Shown here piece by piece: positions 35,760 to 45,553 of a stretch of 64,000 bases of DNA. The stretch lies in the NCBI RefSeq assembly GCF_041222825.1, contig NZ_CP139482.1:2325001-2389000 (forward strand). Direction: 5' to 3'. Origin of the DNA: Candidatus Thalassolituus haligoni. Lineage in GTDB: Bacteria; Pseudomonadota; Gammaproteobacteria; Pseudomonadales; Oceanobacteraceae. Under the pieces are notes generated by a model. The model had not been told where the DNA came from, ran no database searches, and worked only from the letters and a program-made list of their open reading frames with translations. Every line of letters starts with the position of its first letter. The first letter of the stretch is position 1. A program made the translations under genes and the position numbers.

Positions 35760-36581
35760 CTACTGACGAAGCGTACGAAAGTTCTCCAGACAGACTCCAT
35801 CAAGCGAAGAGCGTACCGGGTTGATATCCAACCCACCTCGGCGCACATACCTGGCACAGACTGTCAAAACATCAGGCCGACAGTAGTGGGTTATATCCTG
35901 AAACATTTGTTCGACGCATTGTTCATGAAAGCCCTGATGCTGCCTCATCGACACCACGTAGGCGAGCAAGGACTCAGGAATAATGGCAGGCCCACAATAA
36001 TAGACATACACACTTCCCCAGTCTGGCTGACCAGTAACCGGGCAGTTGGACTTCAACAAGTGCGAGCATAACCAGCCGTCAAACACCCCTGCGGTTGTCG
36101 CCAGCAAAGCCCCGTCAGGCTGATAAGTAGTGATATCTACTTCCAGCTCATCAATACACCAGGCCTCCGGCGCAGTGCCAAAATCCTTCCCTCCAGGCAG
36201 CAACATCAGCTCGACAGCCACCTCGCTCCCGGACACGGCAGCAAGATCTCTCACCATAAGAGCCTGAACGTCATCTTTGCTATCAAATCGGGTCTGGTTA
36301 TAAGAATTCAGATACAGCTTGAACGACTTGGATTCAATCAGATTTGCAGCGGCTGCCGGAATTTTGAACTCTCCAATAGCGACCACCGGCTTCCCCCTGG
36401 GATTCAGCCACGACACTTCATATGCGTTCCAGATGTCTTCGCCGTACATAGGAGCCAACTCAGCATCAGCCAGCAGTCGGGAGCGCCCCTCCTCACGGGG
36501 GATAGCAAACAACAATGACGCGTCATACGCGTCTTTATAGTCAGACTGCTTACCGAGAGGATTTAACTCAGAATCAATCAT
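35760..36581 (-). CDS. queF: NADPH-dependent 7-cyano-7-deazaguanine reductase
   Basis: The 273-residue protein reduces preQ0 to preQ1 in queuosine synthesis. It is the long (YqcD/QueF-II) form. The catalytic Cys180 is in LKSNCPVTGQPDW, with Asp187 nearby, and the QueF motif ESKSFKLYLNS is at 83-93. The ATG at 36581 (MIDSELNPLG) has AAGAG at suitable distance and is preferred to the Met codons at 36587 and 36629. It lies 11 bases after the ABC permease gene on the same strand and may be co-transcribed. Confidence 0.95.
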   Translation of the reverse strand: MIDSELNPLGKQSDYKDAYDASLLFAIPREEGRSRLLADAELAPMYGEDIWNAYEVSWLNPRGKPVVAIGEFKIPAAAANLIESKSFKLYLNSYNQTRFDSKDDVQALMVRDLAAVSGSEVAVELMLLPGGKDFGTAPEAWCIDELEVDITTYQPDGALLATTAGVFDGWLCSHLLKSNCPVTGQPDWGSVYVYYCGPAIIPESLLAYVVSMRQHQGFHEQCVEQMFQDITHYCRPDVLTVCARYVRRGGLDINPVRSSLDGVCLENFRTLRQ

Positions 36582-36592
36582 CGCCATAACTC

Positions 36593-37369
36593 TTATTGCC
36601 TCATGCCGGTGCCACGCTTGAGCAACCACAAGCTATACGCACTCAAAATAACGATAAACAAACCCATCATCAAAAATGAGAATACCACCCCAACATCAGA
36701 GACACCCAGAATCCCATAACGAAACGTATTCACCATATACAAAATCGGATTCAACTGGGAGACCCATTGCCAATGCTCTGGCAGTAAACTGATAGAGTAG
36801 AAAACACCACCAAGATACGTTAGAGGAGTAATAATAAACGTCGGGACAATTGAAATATCATCAAACTTGCGTGCATGCACACCGTTAATAAAACCACCCA
36901 ATGAAAACAACACCGCAGAGAGCAACACGATACCAATCACTACGCCAGGATGATGAATACTCAGATCAGTAAAATACAGTGATAACAAGGTGACAATAAT
37001 GCCCACCATCACACCGCGTACCACACCGCCAGCGACAAAACCCAACAGAATGGTCGCCGGGTGCACCGGTGCCACCATTAACTCTTCCACACTGCGCTGG
37101 AACTTGTTGCTGAAAAAGGACGATGCCACATTGCCATACGCATTGGTAATCACACTCATCATAATCAGGCCAGGAACGATAAAGGACATATAGTCCACAC
37201 CGCCCATCTCTCCGATGCGAGAACCGATCAAATTACCAAAAATCACAAAATATAACGTCATGGTAATCGCCGGAGGCACCAGCGTCTGCTGCCAAATACG
37301 GGTAAATCGACGGACTTCTTTAGTCACAATCGTCTTTAATGCTACCCACTGAACGGCCAAATGACTCAT
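36593..37369 (-). CDS. ABC-2 type transporter permease (YadH-like)
   Basis: The 258-residue protein has six predicted spans and the ABC-2 signature YMSFIVPGLIMMSVITNAYGN, with FQRSVEELMVAPVHPATILLG. It resembles E. coli YadH and Pseudomonas PA2811. It overlaps the ATPase gene by 4 bases (37366-37369), so they form one exporter. The substrate is unknown. Confidence 0.92.
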   Translation of the reverse strand: MSHLAVQWVALKTIVTKEVRRFTRIWQQTLVPPAITMTLYFVIFGNLIGSRIGEMGGVDYMSFIVPGLIMMSVITNAYGNVASSFFSNKFQRSVEELMVAPVHPATILLGFVAGGVVRGVMVGIIVTLLSLYFTDLSIHHPGVVIGIVLLSAVLFSLGGFINGVHARKFDDISIVPTFIITPLTYLGGVFYSISLLPEHWQWVSQLNPILYMVNTFRYGILGVSDVGVVFSFLMMGLFIVILSAYSLWLLKRGTGMRQ

Positions 37370-38286
37370 TGGTTATCTCCTCGCACCAGATTCACAAACA
37401 ACTCTTCCAGGCGATTAGCCTTGGGCCGCATACTACGTACCTGGCACCCTTGGGCAGACAAACCGGTAAAAACTTCGTTGATACTTTGACCTTCATCCAC
37501 CACCACCTCAATCGAATCTGCAGCGACGACCCGAACAACAAATCCACTCAATAACAAGTCAGCAGGCGCATCCGACTTCAGATCAAACACAAAGGTCTCA
37601 GATTTCATATTGGCCAACAGCGAACGAACACTGGTGCAGCGAACAATCTCTCCACGATTGATAATCGCAATATTGCGACACAATTGCTCCGCCTCCTCCA
37701 GATAATGAGTGGTCAGAATAATCGTGGTGCCCGACTCATTCAGCTCCTTCATAAACGCCCACATCGAACGCCGCAGCTCAATATCTACGCCCGCGGTTGG
37801 CTCATCCAGAATCAACACCTTTGGCTTATGTACCAGCGCTCGAGCGATCATCAAACGTCGTTTCATTCCTCCAGACAACATCCGGGACGGTTCATCACGC
37901 TTGTCCCACAGATCCAGAGCCCTGAGCAGGTATTCCGCACTCTCGCGAGCCTCTTTGGCATTCAACCCAAAATATCCCGCTTGCGTCACCACAATATCTT
38001 CAACCTTCTCAAACTGGTTGAAATTAAACTCCTGTGGCACTACGCCGAGATTTAAACGAGCACCAAACGACTGCTCATTCACATCAAAGCCCATCACTTC
38101 TGCCTTACCGGCAGATTTCTGCACCAAACCCGATAAAATACCCAGCGTGGTAGACTTACCCGCGCCATTCGGGCCCAGCAGGGCAAAAAAATCCCCCTGC
38201 TCGACACTCAAATCAATCCCCTTGAGCGCCTGAAAACCATTATCGTAAACCTTGGATAAGCCCTGAACCTTCAGTGCCGGAACCAT
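37366..38286 (-). CDS. ABC transporter ATP-binding protein (YadG-like)
   Basis: The 306-residue ATPase has Walker A (GPNGAGKSTTLGI), the signature LSGGMKRRLMIARAL, Walker B (VLILDEPTAGVD) and the switch His in TTHYLEEAEQLC. The C-terminal 80 residues form a regulatory tail as in YadG. The ATG at 38286 (MVPALKVQGLSK) is preferred to 38328 because it fits the family start and avoids overlapping the divergent gene at 38313. Only 26 bases separate the two divergent start codons. Confidence 0.93.
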   Translation of the reverse strand: MVPALKVQGLSKVYDNGFQALKGIDLSVEQGDFFALLGPNGAGKSTTLGILSGLVQKSAGKAEVMGFDVNEQSFGARLNLGVVPQEFNFNQFEKVEDIVVTQAGYFGLNAKEARESAEYLLRALDLWDKRDEPSRMLSGGMKRRLMIARALVHKPKVLILDEPTAGVDIELRRSMWAFMKELNESGTTIILTTHYLEEAEQLCRNIAIINRGEIVRCTSVRSLLANMKSETFVFDLKSDAPADLLLSGFVVRVVAADSIEVVVDEGQSINEVFTGLSAQGCQVRSMRPKANRLEELFVNLVRGDNQ

Positions 38287-38312
38287 ACAAATCAACCTGT
38301 TTGAGAAAATAC

Positions 38313-38621
38313 ATGAGCGAACAACCAAACCACATCCGCTTGCTACAGAAACTAAAAAGCCGCTTGGAAGCGGCTAGCGAAAGCGAAGTGATTAATACAG
38401 ATATGATACACCAGCTTGCGGCCTTGATTGATCAGCTGACGCAACAGTCTGAAACAGCCTACGAAGATACCCGCCAATGGCTCAACAACCTGATGATGCA
38501 CACCCCCCAACTGGCGCCAGCTATCGACCGGGAATTGCTATGGATATTCGGCGGCGACTGCCTGCATTACCTGACCGATGAAGAAATCCGCCTCTTTCAA
38601 CAGCAGGATGAAGAAAACTAG
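38313..38621 (+). CDS. Small conserved hypothetical protein (PA2817-like)
   Basis: The 102-residue acidic, helical protein begins MSEQPNHIRLLQKLKSRLEA and ends FGGDCLHYLTDEEIRLFQQQ. It resembles the PA2817 family of Pseudomonas, which also lies near an ABC-2 exporter. The function is unknown. The ATG at 38313 is preferred to the frame from 38274. It is divergent from the ABC ATPase gene with only 26 bases between starts, so each promoter must lie within the other gene or its leader. Confidence 0.75.
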   Translation: MSEQPNHIRLLQKLKSRLEAASESEVINTDMIHQLAALIDQLTQQSETAYEDTRQWLNNLMMHTPQLAPAIDRELLWIFGGDCLHYLTDEEIRLFQQQDEEN

Positions 38622-38632
38622 CTAACACTCCC

Positions 38633-38675
38633 ATCACACTCAAGAGTAGTTGTTTCAGCAATACTTGAGTGTGAT
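38633..38675. terminator. Perfect 12-bp inverted repeat after the small gene
   Basis: ATCACACTCAAG (38633-38644) pairs exactly with CTTGAGTGTGAT (38664-38675) across 19 bases. It begins 12 bases after the stop codon. No U tract follows, so factor-dependent termination or transcript-end protection is likely. Confidence 0.5.
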
Positions 38676-38702
38676 AAGCAAAATCCATACGAAAAACGCA
38701 AT

Positions 38703-38735
38703 AAAAAAGCCGACCCATCTCTGAATCAGCTTTTT
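38703..38735 (-). terminator. Terminator of the tRNA-Glu/Gly array
   Basis: On the minus strand AAAAAGCTGA and TCGGCTTTTTT flank a 12-base loop, giving a six-pair stem plus A/T pairs and a terminal T6 run. It lies seven bases after the last tRNA-Gly. Confidence 0.65.
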
Positions 38736-38741
38736 AAAATT

Positions 38742-38817
<76 letters not shown>

Positions 38818-38849
38818 TAACTCTTCCCTCAATATAACGCCGAGAAGAA

Positions 38850-38925
38850 TGGTATCCCCAAGGGGATTCGAACCCCTGTTGCCGCCGTGAAAGGGCAGTG
38901 TCCTAGGCCTCTAGACGATGGGGAC
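38850..38925 (-). tRNA. tRNA-Glu (TTC), copy 3 of the transcript
   Basis: The minus strand reads GTCCCCATCGTCTAGAGG with anticodon loop CTTTCAC (TTC), T-arm GGGGTTCGAATCCCC and encoded CCA; 76 nt. Confidence 0.97.
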
Positions 38926-38987
38926 ACAGAACCAACAAACTACAAATTCAGACCACCTTATGCAACACAGAATGTAAAAGCATAAAA

Positions 38988-39063
<76 letters not shown>

Positions 39064-39095
39064 CTGACACTTCTCTATCACAATACAGAGAAAAG

Positions 39096-39171
39096 TGGTA
39101 TCCCCAAGGGGATTCGAACCCCTGTTGCCGCCGTGAAAGGGCAGTGTCCTAGGCCTCTAGACGATGGGGAC
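39096..39171 (-). tRNA. tRNA-Glu (TTC), copy 2
   Basis: This 76-nt gene is identical to the other two tRNA-Glu copies. The period to each neighbour is 246 bases. Confidence 0.97.
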
Positions 39172-39233
39172 ACAGAACCAACAAACTACAAATTCAGACC
39201 ACCTTATGCAACACAGAATGTACAAGCATAAAA

Positions 39234-39309
<76 letters not shown>

Positions 39310-39341
39310 CTGACACTTCTCTATCACAAAACAGAGAAAAG

Positions 39342-39417
39342 TGGTATCCCCAAGGGGATTCGAACCCCTGTTGCCGCCGTGAAAGGGCAGTGTCCTAGGC
39401 CTCTAGACGATGGGGAC
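39342..39417 (-). tRNA. tRNA-Glu (TTC), copy 1
   Basis: This is the first gene of the array, 76 nt. The promoter lies 19-46 bases upstream (39436-39463). Confidence 0.97.
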
Positions 39418-39435
39418 GTCTCTGAAGTGGTGCGT

Positions 39436-39463
39436 ATCATACTTACCTTATTTTTTAATGCAA
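39436..39463 (-). promoter_or_regulatory. Sigma-70 promoter of the tRNA-Glu/Gly array
   Basis: On the minus strand TTGCAT (39463-39458) and TATGAT (39441-39436) are 16 bases apart, with a C-rich discriminator (ACGCACCAC). It lies just upstream of the first tRNA-Glu. Confidence 0.8.
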
Positions 39464-39617
39464 GCCCCTATCAGAAAACAATTGGGTAGAAGATTGCTGC
39501 CATTATCACGAAATGCTCTCCCGGTAAAAAGCTTTCCAATTATTTTCCAAACATCGGACTAACTCTACCAAGCTCCAACCCATCCCTATATTATGGTAAC
39601 ATTTTATTTTTAACACA

Positions 39618-40829
39618 GTGAACCAGATGGAAACTGCCAGCCCGCTTCAGCCAGAAACTATTCTGTATGTCAGCTTTTCGAAAAGAGGTCAATACTACGC
39701 CAATGACGCTTCAGCTCGATATCGTTGTATCTACCAAGCAATGAAAAATTCCGCTGCCGGCATTCAGAGCGATATTATTCATATTTCAGAAATCAAAAAA
39801 CTGGACTTAACTAACTATTCTAGAATCATATTTCATCGTCCTAGAATATCAATAAAATTAAGAGCATTAATAAAAAAAATTCATAAACAAAATATTATTG
39901 CAGAAGCTGATTTTGATGATTTATTATTCCGACCAGATCTTGCTTATTCTTCGCCAACGGTCCTCAGCAACAAAGAAAGTCTTACATCAGCAAAAAAAAA
40001 CGCCCAGCGCTCTAAAGCTGCTCTGTTATTATTTGGCCACTGTCACATGTCTACCACCGAGCTTATCAATGCAGCAAAAGACATTCACCCTCAGTGCCGC
40101 TATACTTTCACGCCAAATCAAATACCATCTTTTGAAAAACCAGTTCAAAATCATTCGATTAAAAAAAGATTTAACAACAAAACCATTCGATACTTTCCAG
40201 GAACAGCTCACCATGCCAGCAATCTTAAAATAATTGAATCAACTTTAGCAAAGTGGCTCAAAAAAAATACAAATGCAAAATTGCACATCATTGGGGATAT
40301 TGAAATTTCTTCAGTACTAAACAACCTAGAACAAGTTCTGCTTAGTAACAGCCTACCTTATACGGAGCTCAATCAGTATATTGATAGCAGTTGGGTAACC
40401 ATTGCCCCGTTGCTGAACAATCCTTTCAATACCTGCAAGAGCGCCCTGAAATTCTGGGAAAGCGCAGCCCTCGGAGTACCTGTCATAGCTTCCCCAAATC
40501 CAGATTTCGAAAGGTACTACTGTGACGGCTTGGAGCTATTCAGCAATCAAGACGAATTTGAGTTGGCTCTAAATATTCTCAGTGATGAACAGAAATACTA
40601 CAAAGCGTCTCTAAGCGCGTTACAGGCTGCCGAAAATGCTTACTTCACTTGTCCCATCAACGCAATAAAAAAGATTACTAACAACACATCAATCAGCAGC
40701 CTAAACAAATTGGAAACCAGGCCAGAAACACATCACCGCTATAAAAAGCAATACCAAAAATTCAAGAAACTTATTCGATCACCAAAACAGTTTTTCAAAG
40801 ACTCGATACTGAACACATTCAGAAACTAA
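39618..40829 (+). CDS. Glycosyltransferase (GT-B, group 1/CgeB-like)
   Basis: The 403-residue protein resembles GT-B glycosyltransferases. SWVTIAPLLNNPFNTCKSALKFWESAALGVPVIAS is the C-terminal nucleotide-sugar-binding part (described here across its halves around CKSALKFWE), and IIAEADFDDLLF is seen in the N-terminal half. It starts at a GTG (39618), with an ATG three codons later as alternative. It is AT-rich, on the opposite strand from the rest of the polysaccharide locus, and carries A9 and A8 tracts (39992-40000, near 39872). The tail is Lys/Arg-rich, possibly for membrane contact. The acceptor and donor are unknown. Confidence 0.8.
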   Translation: MNQMETASPLQPETILYVSFSKRGQYYANDASARYRCIYQAMKNSAAGIQSDIIHISEIKKLDLTNYSRIIFHRPRISIKLRALIKKIHKQNIIAEADFDDLLFRPDLAYSSPTVLSNKESLTSAKKNAQRSKAALLLFGHCHMSTTELINAAKDIHPQCRYTFTPNQIPSFEKPVQNHSIKKRFNNKTIRYFPGTAHHASNLKIIESTLAKWLKKNTNAKLHIIGDIEISSVLNNLEQVLLSNSLPYTELNQYIDSSWVTIAPLLNNPFNTCKSALKFWESAALGVPVIASPNPDFERYYCDGLELFSNQDEFELALNILSDEQKYYKASLSALQAAENAYFTCPINAIKKITNNTSISSLNKLETRPETHHRYKKQYQKFKKLIRSPKQFFKDSILNTFRN

Positions 40830-40873
40830 ATAAGAATGAGACCAAATCTACCGCATGTAAACTAAAGAAGCAC

Positions 40874-41752
40874 TCAAGTAACCAGTCGACTCAATACGAT
40901 ATCAACGGCCTTTTTCCAGTCAGACTGAACAATACCCAAACTCCAAAGACTACTACAATCCAAGACAGAAAATGCAGGGCGCGGCGCAGCTGTAGGGTAT
41001 TCGTCCGTAGACAATTGTTTTAGCAAAGGTGGCTTAGTAATTATCCCCTGAGCTACAGCCTGCCTATGAATTTCCCTTGCAAACGACCACCAACTAACAG
41101 CAACATCCCCAGAGAAATGATGAACACCTGACGGAAAAGAGTCTGCCTTCCCAATAGCTACAATAGCCTTGGCGAGATCTCCAGCATAAGTTGGACAACC
41201 AACCTGATCCCCAACCACTCCGAACTCATCTCGAGTCTCAGCAAGCCGAAGCATTGTTTTAAGAAAGTTGTTTCCATATTCACTGAACACCCATGCCGTC
41301 CGAATGACACACCCTAACCCTCCAAGATTTACAACACTTTGCTCCCCTGCCAACTTCGTTGAGCCATAAACCGTGTTTGGTGCCGCCGTATCATATGGCT
41401 GATAGGCAGTTGTTGATGTGCCATCAAAAACATAATCCGTTGAAATATGTATTAATCGGGCGTTAATATTCTTACAGGCATTAGCAAGATAACTCACTCC
41501 CAAAGCATTTACCTTAAAAGCGGATATCGTATCAGATTCTGCCTTATCAACTTCAGTATAAGCAGCTGCATTTAAAACAATATCAGGAGCAGTACAAGTT
41601 ATCAGATCACTTACGGCTATCTCATTCGTAATATCCAGTTCAGAAGAAGAAAAAGTGACAATATCATGTTCAAGAACTAAATTTTCTAATGCCAAAGCAT
41701 CTTGCAAACAACGCCCAAGCTGTCCATTAGCCCCTGTAATCAACCATTTCAT
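40874..41752 (-). CDS. rfbD: dTDP-4-dehydrorhamnose reductase
   Basis: The 292-residue short-chain dehydrogenase makes dTDP-L-rhamnose with NADPH. The nucleotide-binding loop is TGANGQLGRCL (7-17), and the catalytic set is seen as HISTDYVFDG and YGSTKLAGE (Tyr-x3-Lys). It overlaps rfbC by 4 bases and is the last gene of the long minus-strand operon. Length and motifs are normal for RmlD. Confidence 0.96.
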   Translation of the reverse strand: MKWLITGANGQLGRCLQDALALENLVLEHDIVTFSSSELDITNEIAVSDLITCTAPDIVLNAAAYTEVDKAESDTISAFKVNALGVSYLANACKNINARLIHISTDYVFDGTSTTAYQPYDTAAPNTVYGSTKLAGEQSVVNLGGLGCVIRTAWVFSEYGNNFLKTMLRLAETRDEFGVVGDQVGCPTYAGDLAKAIVAIGKADSFPSGVHHFSGDVAVSWWSFAREIHRQAVAQGIITKPPLLKQLSTDEYPTAAPRPAFSVLDCSSLWSLGIVQSDWKKAVDIVLSRLVT

Positions 41753-42312
41753 ACTGTCGTCCCTATTTTCAATTCACGAAGACACCCCGCATTTAAATCC
41801 TTCTCTGACAATTTTAATTGATGTTCCTCTAGCCGATCTAGAGGCCATTCAATTCCCACATCTGGATCATTCCAGATCAGGCTACCTTCATCAGAAGGAT
41901 CATAGTAATCCGTACACTTGTATTCAAAATCAGCAACATTTGAAAGGACTAAAAAGCCATGTGCCATTCCTGGTGGCACCCAGAACTGGCGTTTGTTTTC
42001 TTCACTGAGAATTACGCCCTCCCACTTCCCGAATGTTAGAGAATCTGGGCGAATATCGACAACAACATCAAAGACCTCCCCCTTGACCACACGCACCAAT
42101 TTTCCTTGTGGCTTTTTTTTCTGAAAATGCAACCCTCTGAGTACCCCCCGGGCTGAGCGAGAATGGTTATCCTGGACAAACTCTAGAGATATGTCAGCCA
42201 TATCCCTGTACCGATCCGTCTGAAAAGTTTCCAGAAAGAAACCACGTTCATCTCCGAATATCTTTGGCTCAATGATCTTTACGCCATCAATAGATGTCTG
42301 AATTACATTCAT
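41749..42312 (-). CDS. rfbC: dTDP-4-dehydrorhamnose 3,5-epimerase
   Basis: The 187-residue cupin-fold epimerase carries the catalytic His in VLRGLHFQ and the Tyr in DFEYKCTDYYDP, plus FGDERGFFLETFQ and WVPPGMAHGFLVLS. An A8 tract lies in the coding strand (42113-42120, QKKKP). Its start is adjacent to the rfbA stop, so the genes are coupled. Confidence 0.96.
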   Translation of the reverse strand: MNVIQTSIDGVKIIEPKIFGDERGFFLETFQTDRYRDMADISLEFVQDNHSRSARGVLRGLHFQKKKPQGKLVRVVKGEVFDVVVDIRPDSLTFGKWEGVILSEENKRQFWVPPGMAHGFLVLSNVADFEYKCTDYYDPSDEGSLIWNDPDVGIEWPLDRLEEHQLKLSEKDLNAGCLRELKIGTTV

Positions 42313-43191
42313 TTAGGTATACCCATTTAAAAGTTTTTCTAAATATTGCCCATATCCTGTTTTAGCGAGTGCTCTTGCACACATAGCCAGCTGCGAGTCA
42401 GTAATCCAACCATTGGCGTACGCAATTTCTTCGAGGCAAGCAATTTTTAATCCCTGACGCTGTTCAATAGTATGAACAAACATACCGGCCTCAATAAGAG
42501 AGTCATGAGTCCCTGTGTCCAGCCAAGCAAACCCTCGCCCAAGAACTTCGACGTTCAAATTGCCTTCAGAAAGATATTTATTATTGATATCAGTAATTTC
42601 CAACTCACCTCGCGGCGAGAACTTGACATTCTTGGCAATATCGACGATATCGTTATCGTAAAAATACAATCCTGTTACTGCATAATTTGATTTTGGTTTT
42701 GCAGGCTTTTCCTCAATACTGAGCGCTTTTCCCGAGATATCGAATTCAACTACACCAAACCGTTCAGGATCACTAACATGATACCCAAATACAGTAGCAC
42801 CAGTTGTTCGGGAAGCAGCATTTTTTAGGTTTTCAGAAAAGTGTTGCCCATAGAAAATATTATCGCCTAGCACCAGTGCTGCAGGACTATCAGAAAGAAA
42901 GCCCTCACCAATAAGAAAAGCTTGAGCCAATCCATCAGGCGAAGGCTGCACGGCATACGACAATGCCACTCCAAACCGCGAACCATCACCAAGCAAGCGC
43001 TCAAAAGCAGGCAAATCCTCTGGTGTAGATATAATCAAAACCTCCCTAATACCCGCCAACATAAGAACGGACAATGGGTAATAAATCATGGGCTTATCAT
43101 AAATAGGCAATAATTGCTTAGAGACACCAAGAGTAATTGGATGAAGTCGCGAACCAGACCCACCTGCCAATATTATTCCTTTATACTTCAT
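42313..43191 (-). CDS. rfbA: Glucose-1-phosphate thymidylyltransferase
   Basis: The 292-residue nucleotidyltransferase has the signature [19 protein letters not shown] (9-27) with the catalytic Arg and Lys, [16 protein letters not shown], and the sugar-binding [14 protein letters not shown]. It makes dTDP-glucose, the first step of the rhamnose pathway, and is expected to be inhibited by dTDP-rhamnose. Confidence 0.96.
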   Translation of the reverse strand: MKYKGIILAGGSGSRLHPITLGVSKQLLPIYDKPMIYYPLSVLMLAGIREVLIISTPEDLPAFERLLGDGSRFGVALSYAVQPSPDGLAQAFLIGEGFLSDSPAALVLGDNIFYGQHFSENLKNAASRTTGATVFGYHVSDPERFGVVEFDISGKALSIEEKPAKPKSNYAVTGLYFYDNDIVDIAKNVKFSPRGELEITDINNKYLSEGNLNVEVLGRGFAWLDTGTHDSLIEAGMFVHTIEQRQGLKIACLEEIAYANGWITDSQLAMCARALAKTGYGQYLEKLLNGYT

Positions 43192-43200
43192 ACGCCACCC

Positions 43201-44250
43201 CTATCCGATACGTTCCAATCGATAATTACCTGATAACACACCTTCCCACCATGATCTATTAGAAAGATACCACTCAACTGTTTTTCTAATCCCTGAGTCA
43301 AAACTCTCTTCCGGCTTCCACCCAAGTTCAGCCTGAATTTTGGAAGAATCTATTGCATATCGTAAATCATGCCCAGGGCGATCCACAACAAATGAAATCA
43401 AATCATGATATTTATTCACGCCTTTTGGCTTATCGGGAGCAAGTTCCTCCAAAATATCGCAAATAGTTTCTACCACGGAGAGGTTTTTCTTTTCATTATT
43501 CCCACCGATATTGTATGTTTCTCCAACAGTTCCTTCAGTTACAACCTTAACAAGAGCCCGAGCATGATCATCAACATACAACCAATCTCGAATTTGATCA
43601 CCTTTTCCATAAACAGGAAGGTTCTTTCCAGATAGGGCATTCAAAATCACATGAGGAATAAGCTTCTCCGGAAAATGATATGGGCCATAATTATTGGAAC
43701 AATTAGTGATTAACACCGGCAAGCCATAAGTACGCCACCAAGCCCGGACAAGATGATCAGAAGATGCTTTACTAGCAGAGTAAGGGGAGCTAGGGTTATA
43801 GGACGTCATCTCAGTAAACAGGTCATCGGTACCATTTAAATCACCATACACTTCATCTGTAGAAATATGATGAAAACGAAAGTTTTCTGGCTTTCCTCTC
43901 TGCACCCAGTATTCACGGGAAGCCTCTAGTAAATTGAAAGTCCCTACGATGTTTGTTTGGATAAAATCAGATGGCCCATGAATAGAGCGATCAACATGGC
44001 TCTCCGCCGCCAAATGCATAACCACATCTGGCTTATGCTGGTCAAACACCCTTCTCAATTCTTTTATATTACAAATATCAACTTTCTCGAAAACATAAAA
44101 ATCCGAAGAAGAGACACTTTCTATAGAACAAAGATTCCCTGCATATGTTAAATTATCAACATTAACAACAGTGTGCGATGTTTCACTCATCAAATATCTA
44201 ACGACAGCGCTTCCAATAAATCCAGCACCACCAGTAATCAAAAATTTCAT
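43201..44250 (-). CDS. rfbB: dTDP-glucose 4,6-dehydratase
   Basis: The 349-residue enzyme binds NAD through [14 protein letters not shown] (7-20). The catalytic [11 protein letters not shown] and the [14 protein letters not shown] motif (Tyr-x3-Lys) are intact, as is [14 protein letters not shown]. It acts second in the dTDP-L-rhamnose pathway. A 214-base gap separates it from the WbsX-like gene upstream, so an internal promoter is possible. Confidence 0.97.
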   Translation of the reverse strand: MKFLITGGAGFIGSAVVRYLMSETSHTVVNVDNLTYAGNLCSIESVSSSDFYVFEKVDICNIKELRRVFDQHKPDVVMHLAAESHVDRSIHGPSDFIQTNIVGTFNLLEASREYWVQRGKPENFRFHHISTDEVYGDLNGTDDLFTEMTSYNPSSPYSASKASSDHLVRAWWRTYGLPVLITNCSNNYGPYHFPEKLIPHVILNALSGKNLPVYGKGDQIRDWLYVDDHARALVKVVTEGTVGETYNIGGNNEKKNLSVVETICDILEELAPDKPKGVNKYHDLISFVVDRPGHDLRYAIDSSKIQAELGWKPEESFDSGIRKTVEWYLSNRSWWEGVLSGNYRLERIG

Positions 44251-44464
44251 TTAACTTCCCCCCAACAAATCACTCAGCATACACCAATCGTAAGCACCAA
44301 AGAATCAACATCTGTTTTCACTCCCATATCCACACCACACTGATGCCTTCTTCATGAGCACCTCCGATATTTACCGACTGCGGAGGGCAATAACTTTTTC
44401 AGAACGGCTTCCGATGTTCAATGGCCTATTTAGCTATGCTATTTTCCTGACCACCCGCACCCTA

Positions 44465-45553
44465 TCAGATACTAATCTTCGCCGAACCAAGGCCACGATT
44501 CAAAGCCTCAAGATATTGGCGCCCATGTATCTGACTTGGCTCAAGCATTGCTCCTTCAGCCCATTCATTCCAAGCATTCACGAAAATAATTGCCTCAGGA
44601 ACCAAACCACTCTCACATCTAGCGATTGCTACTTTTCCCATTTGTGATACCCAATCCTCAAACAACTCAGGAGTGCTTCCGACAAGGATGTGGGCCTCAT
44701 TAGGCCGACGAGCTGAATTATCCCAATCCGGAGTGGCGCCAAGGTACATATTAGATAACCATTGATCAGGTCGTAAAGCCGCTGCCTTAACGTGTTCGTA
44801 ACTTTCGAAATAATCCCCTCTCTCAGCCTCGTATGGAGCGACATCATGTGCATCCATCAACGTCCTTGAACCATGCGGCCGAGGGATGCGATGAGGTGGA
44901 AATTGTACTGTGAAATCGATGAACGAATCGAACTCTGACTTATAGTCAGCGTTATAAACAGTACCTATGGTAATGTTTTCCCCAATCCGGTTCTCAACCC
45001 GTTTACGTAGAGCATTAACGAATTCTTTAGCCGCAGGCAGCTGACTGATCTGATAAATTATAAATGCAGGTTTACTACCAATACGCACATATCGATGGTC
45101 ACTCATTGCCTTAACCAAGTCATCAACCAGACCATTCAGAGCATTATCGTCGTAAACCTGCTCTACCAGAACAGAATCACTACGACCATCCCAAGCTTTA
45201 GTCCAGGACTCATTAGCCCAGCAGTACAAGAAATCAATAGCGATATCGGGATTTTCAAGAAATATATCCAAGGGGCGATGAAGTGCCCGTTGCGAACCGA
45301 ATCTATAATAGTAAAAACAAAAAGCATTAACGCCGTGCGACTTTGCAATACGAGCCTGATCTTTCATCACGTCTGGAGCACGTAAATCATAAAAGCCCAG
45401 TTCGCCAGGCATTTTAGGCTGAAAATGTCCATTAAACAGAGGTTTGGCTTTTACCACGTTAAACCACTCCGTAAATCCCGCCCCCCATAACTCATCATTC
45501 AAAGCTGTTGGATGAAACTGCGGGAGATAAAATGCAAAAGTTCTCAAATTCAC
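44465..45553 (-). CDS. WbsX-like protein (GH99-like domain), polysaccharide synthesis
   Basis: The 362-residue protein begins LRTFAFYLPQFHPTALNDE, followed by GAGFTEWFNVVKAKPLF, GVNAFCFYYYRFGSQR and LYCWANESWTKAWDG. It ends with FVNAWNEWAEGAMLEPSQ. These are hallmarks of the WbsX family found in O-antigen and capsule loci. The fold is that of a glycoside hydrolase (GH99-like), but members are usually listed with glycosyltransferases and the reaction is unsettled. Its start overlaps the stop of the giant glycosyltransferase gene (45550-45553). Confidence 0.88.
   Translation of the reverse strand: MNLRTFAFYLPQFHPTALNDELWGAGFTEWFNVVKAKPLFNGHFQPKMPGELGFYDLRAPDVMKDQARIAKSHGVNAFCFYYYRFGSQRALHRPLDIFLENPDIAIDFLYCWANESWTKAWDGRSDSVLVEQVYDDNALNGLVDDLVKAMSDHRYVRIGSKPAFIIYQISQLPAAKEFVNALRKRVENRIGENITIGTVYNADYKSEFDSFIDFTVQFPPHRIPRPHGSRTLMDAHDVAPYEAERGDYFESYEHVKAAALRPDQWLSNMYLGATPDWDNSARRPNEAHILVGSTPELFEDWVSQMGKVAIARCESGLVPEAIIFVNAWNEWAEGAMLEPSQIHGRQYLEALNRGLGSAKISI

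Noticed and set aside
35760..36581. PreQ1 riboswitch before queF
   Set aside because: Only 11 bases separate queF from the upstream ABC permease gene, so there is no room for a leader aptamer.
44354..44647. 97-codon plus-strand frame opposite the WbsX-like gene end
   Set aside because: It overlaps a well-supported gene on the other strand and has no recognisable domain.
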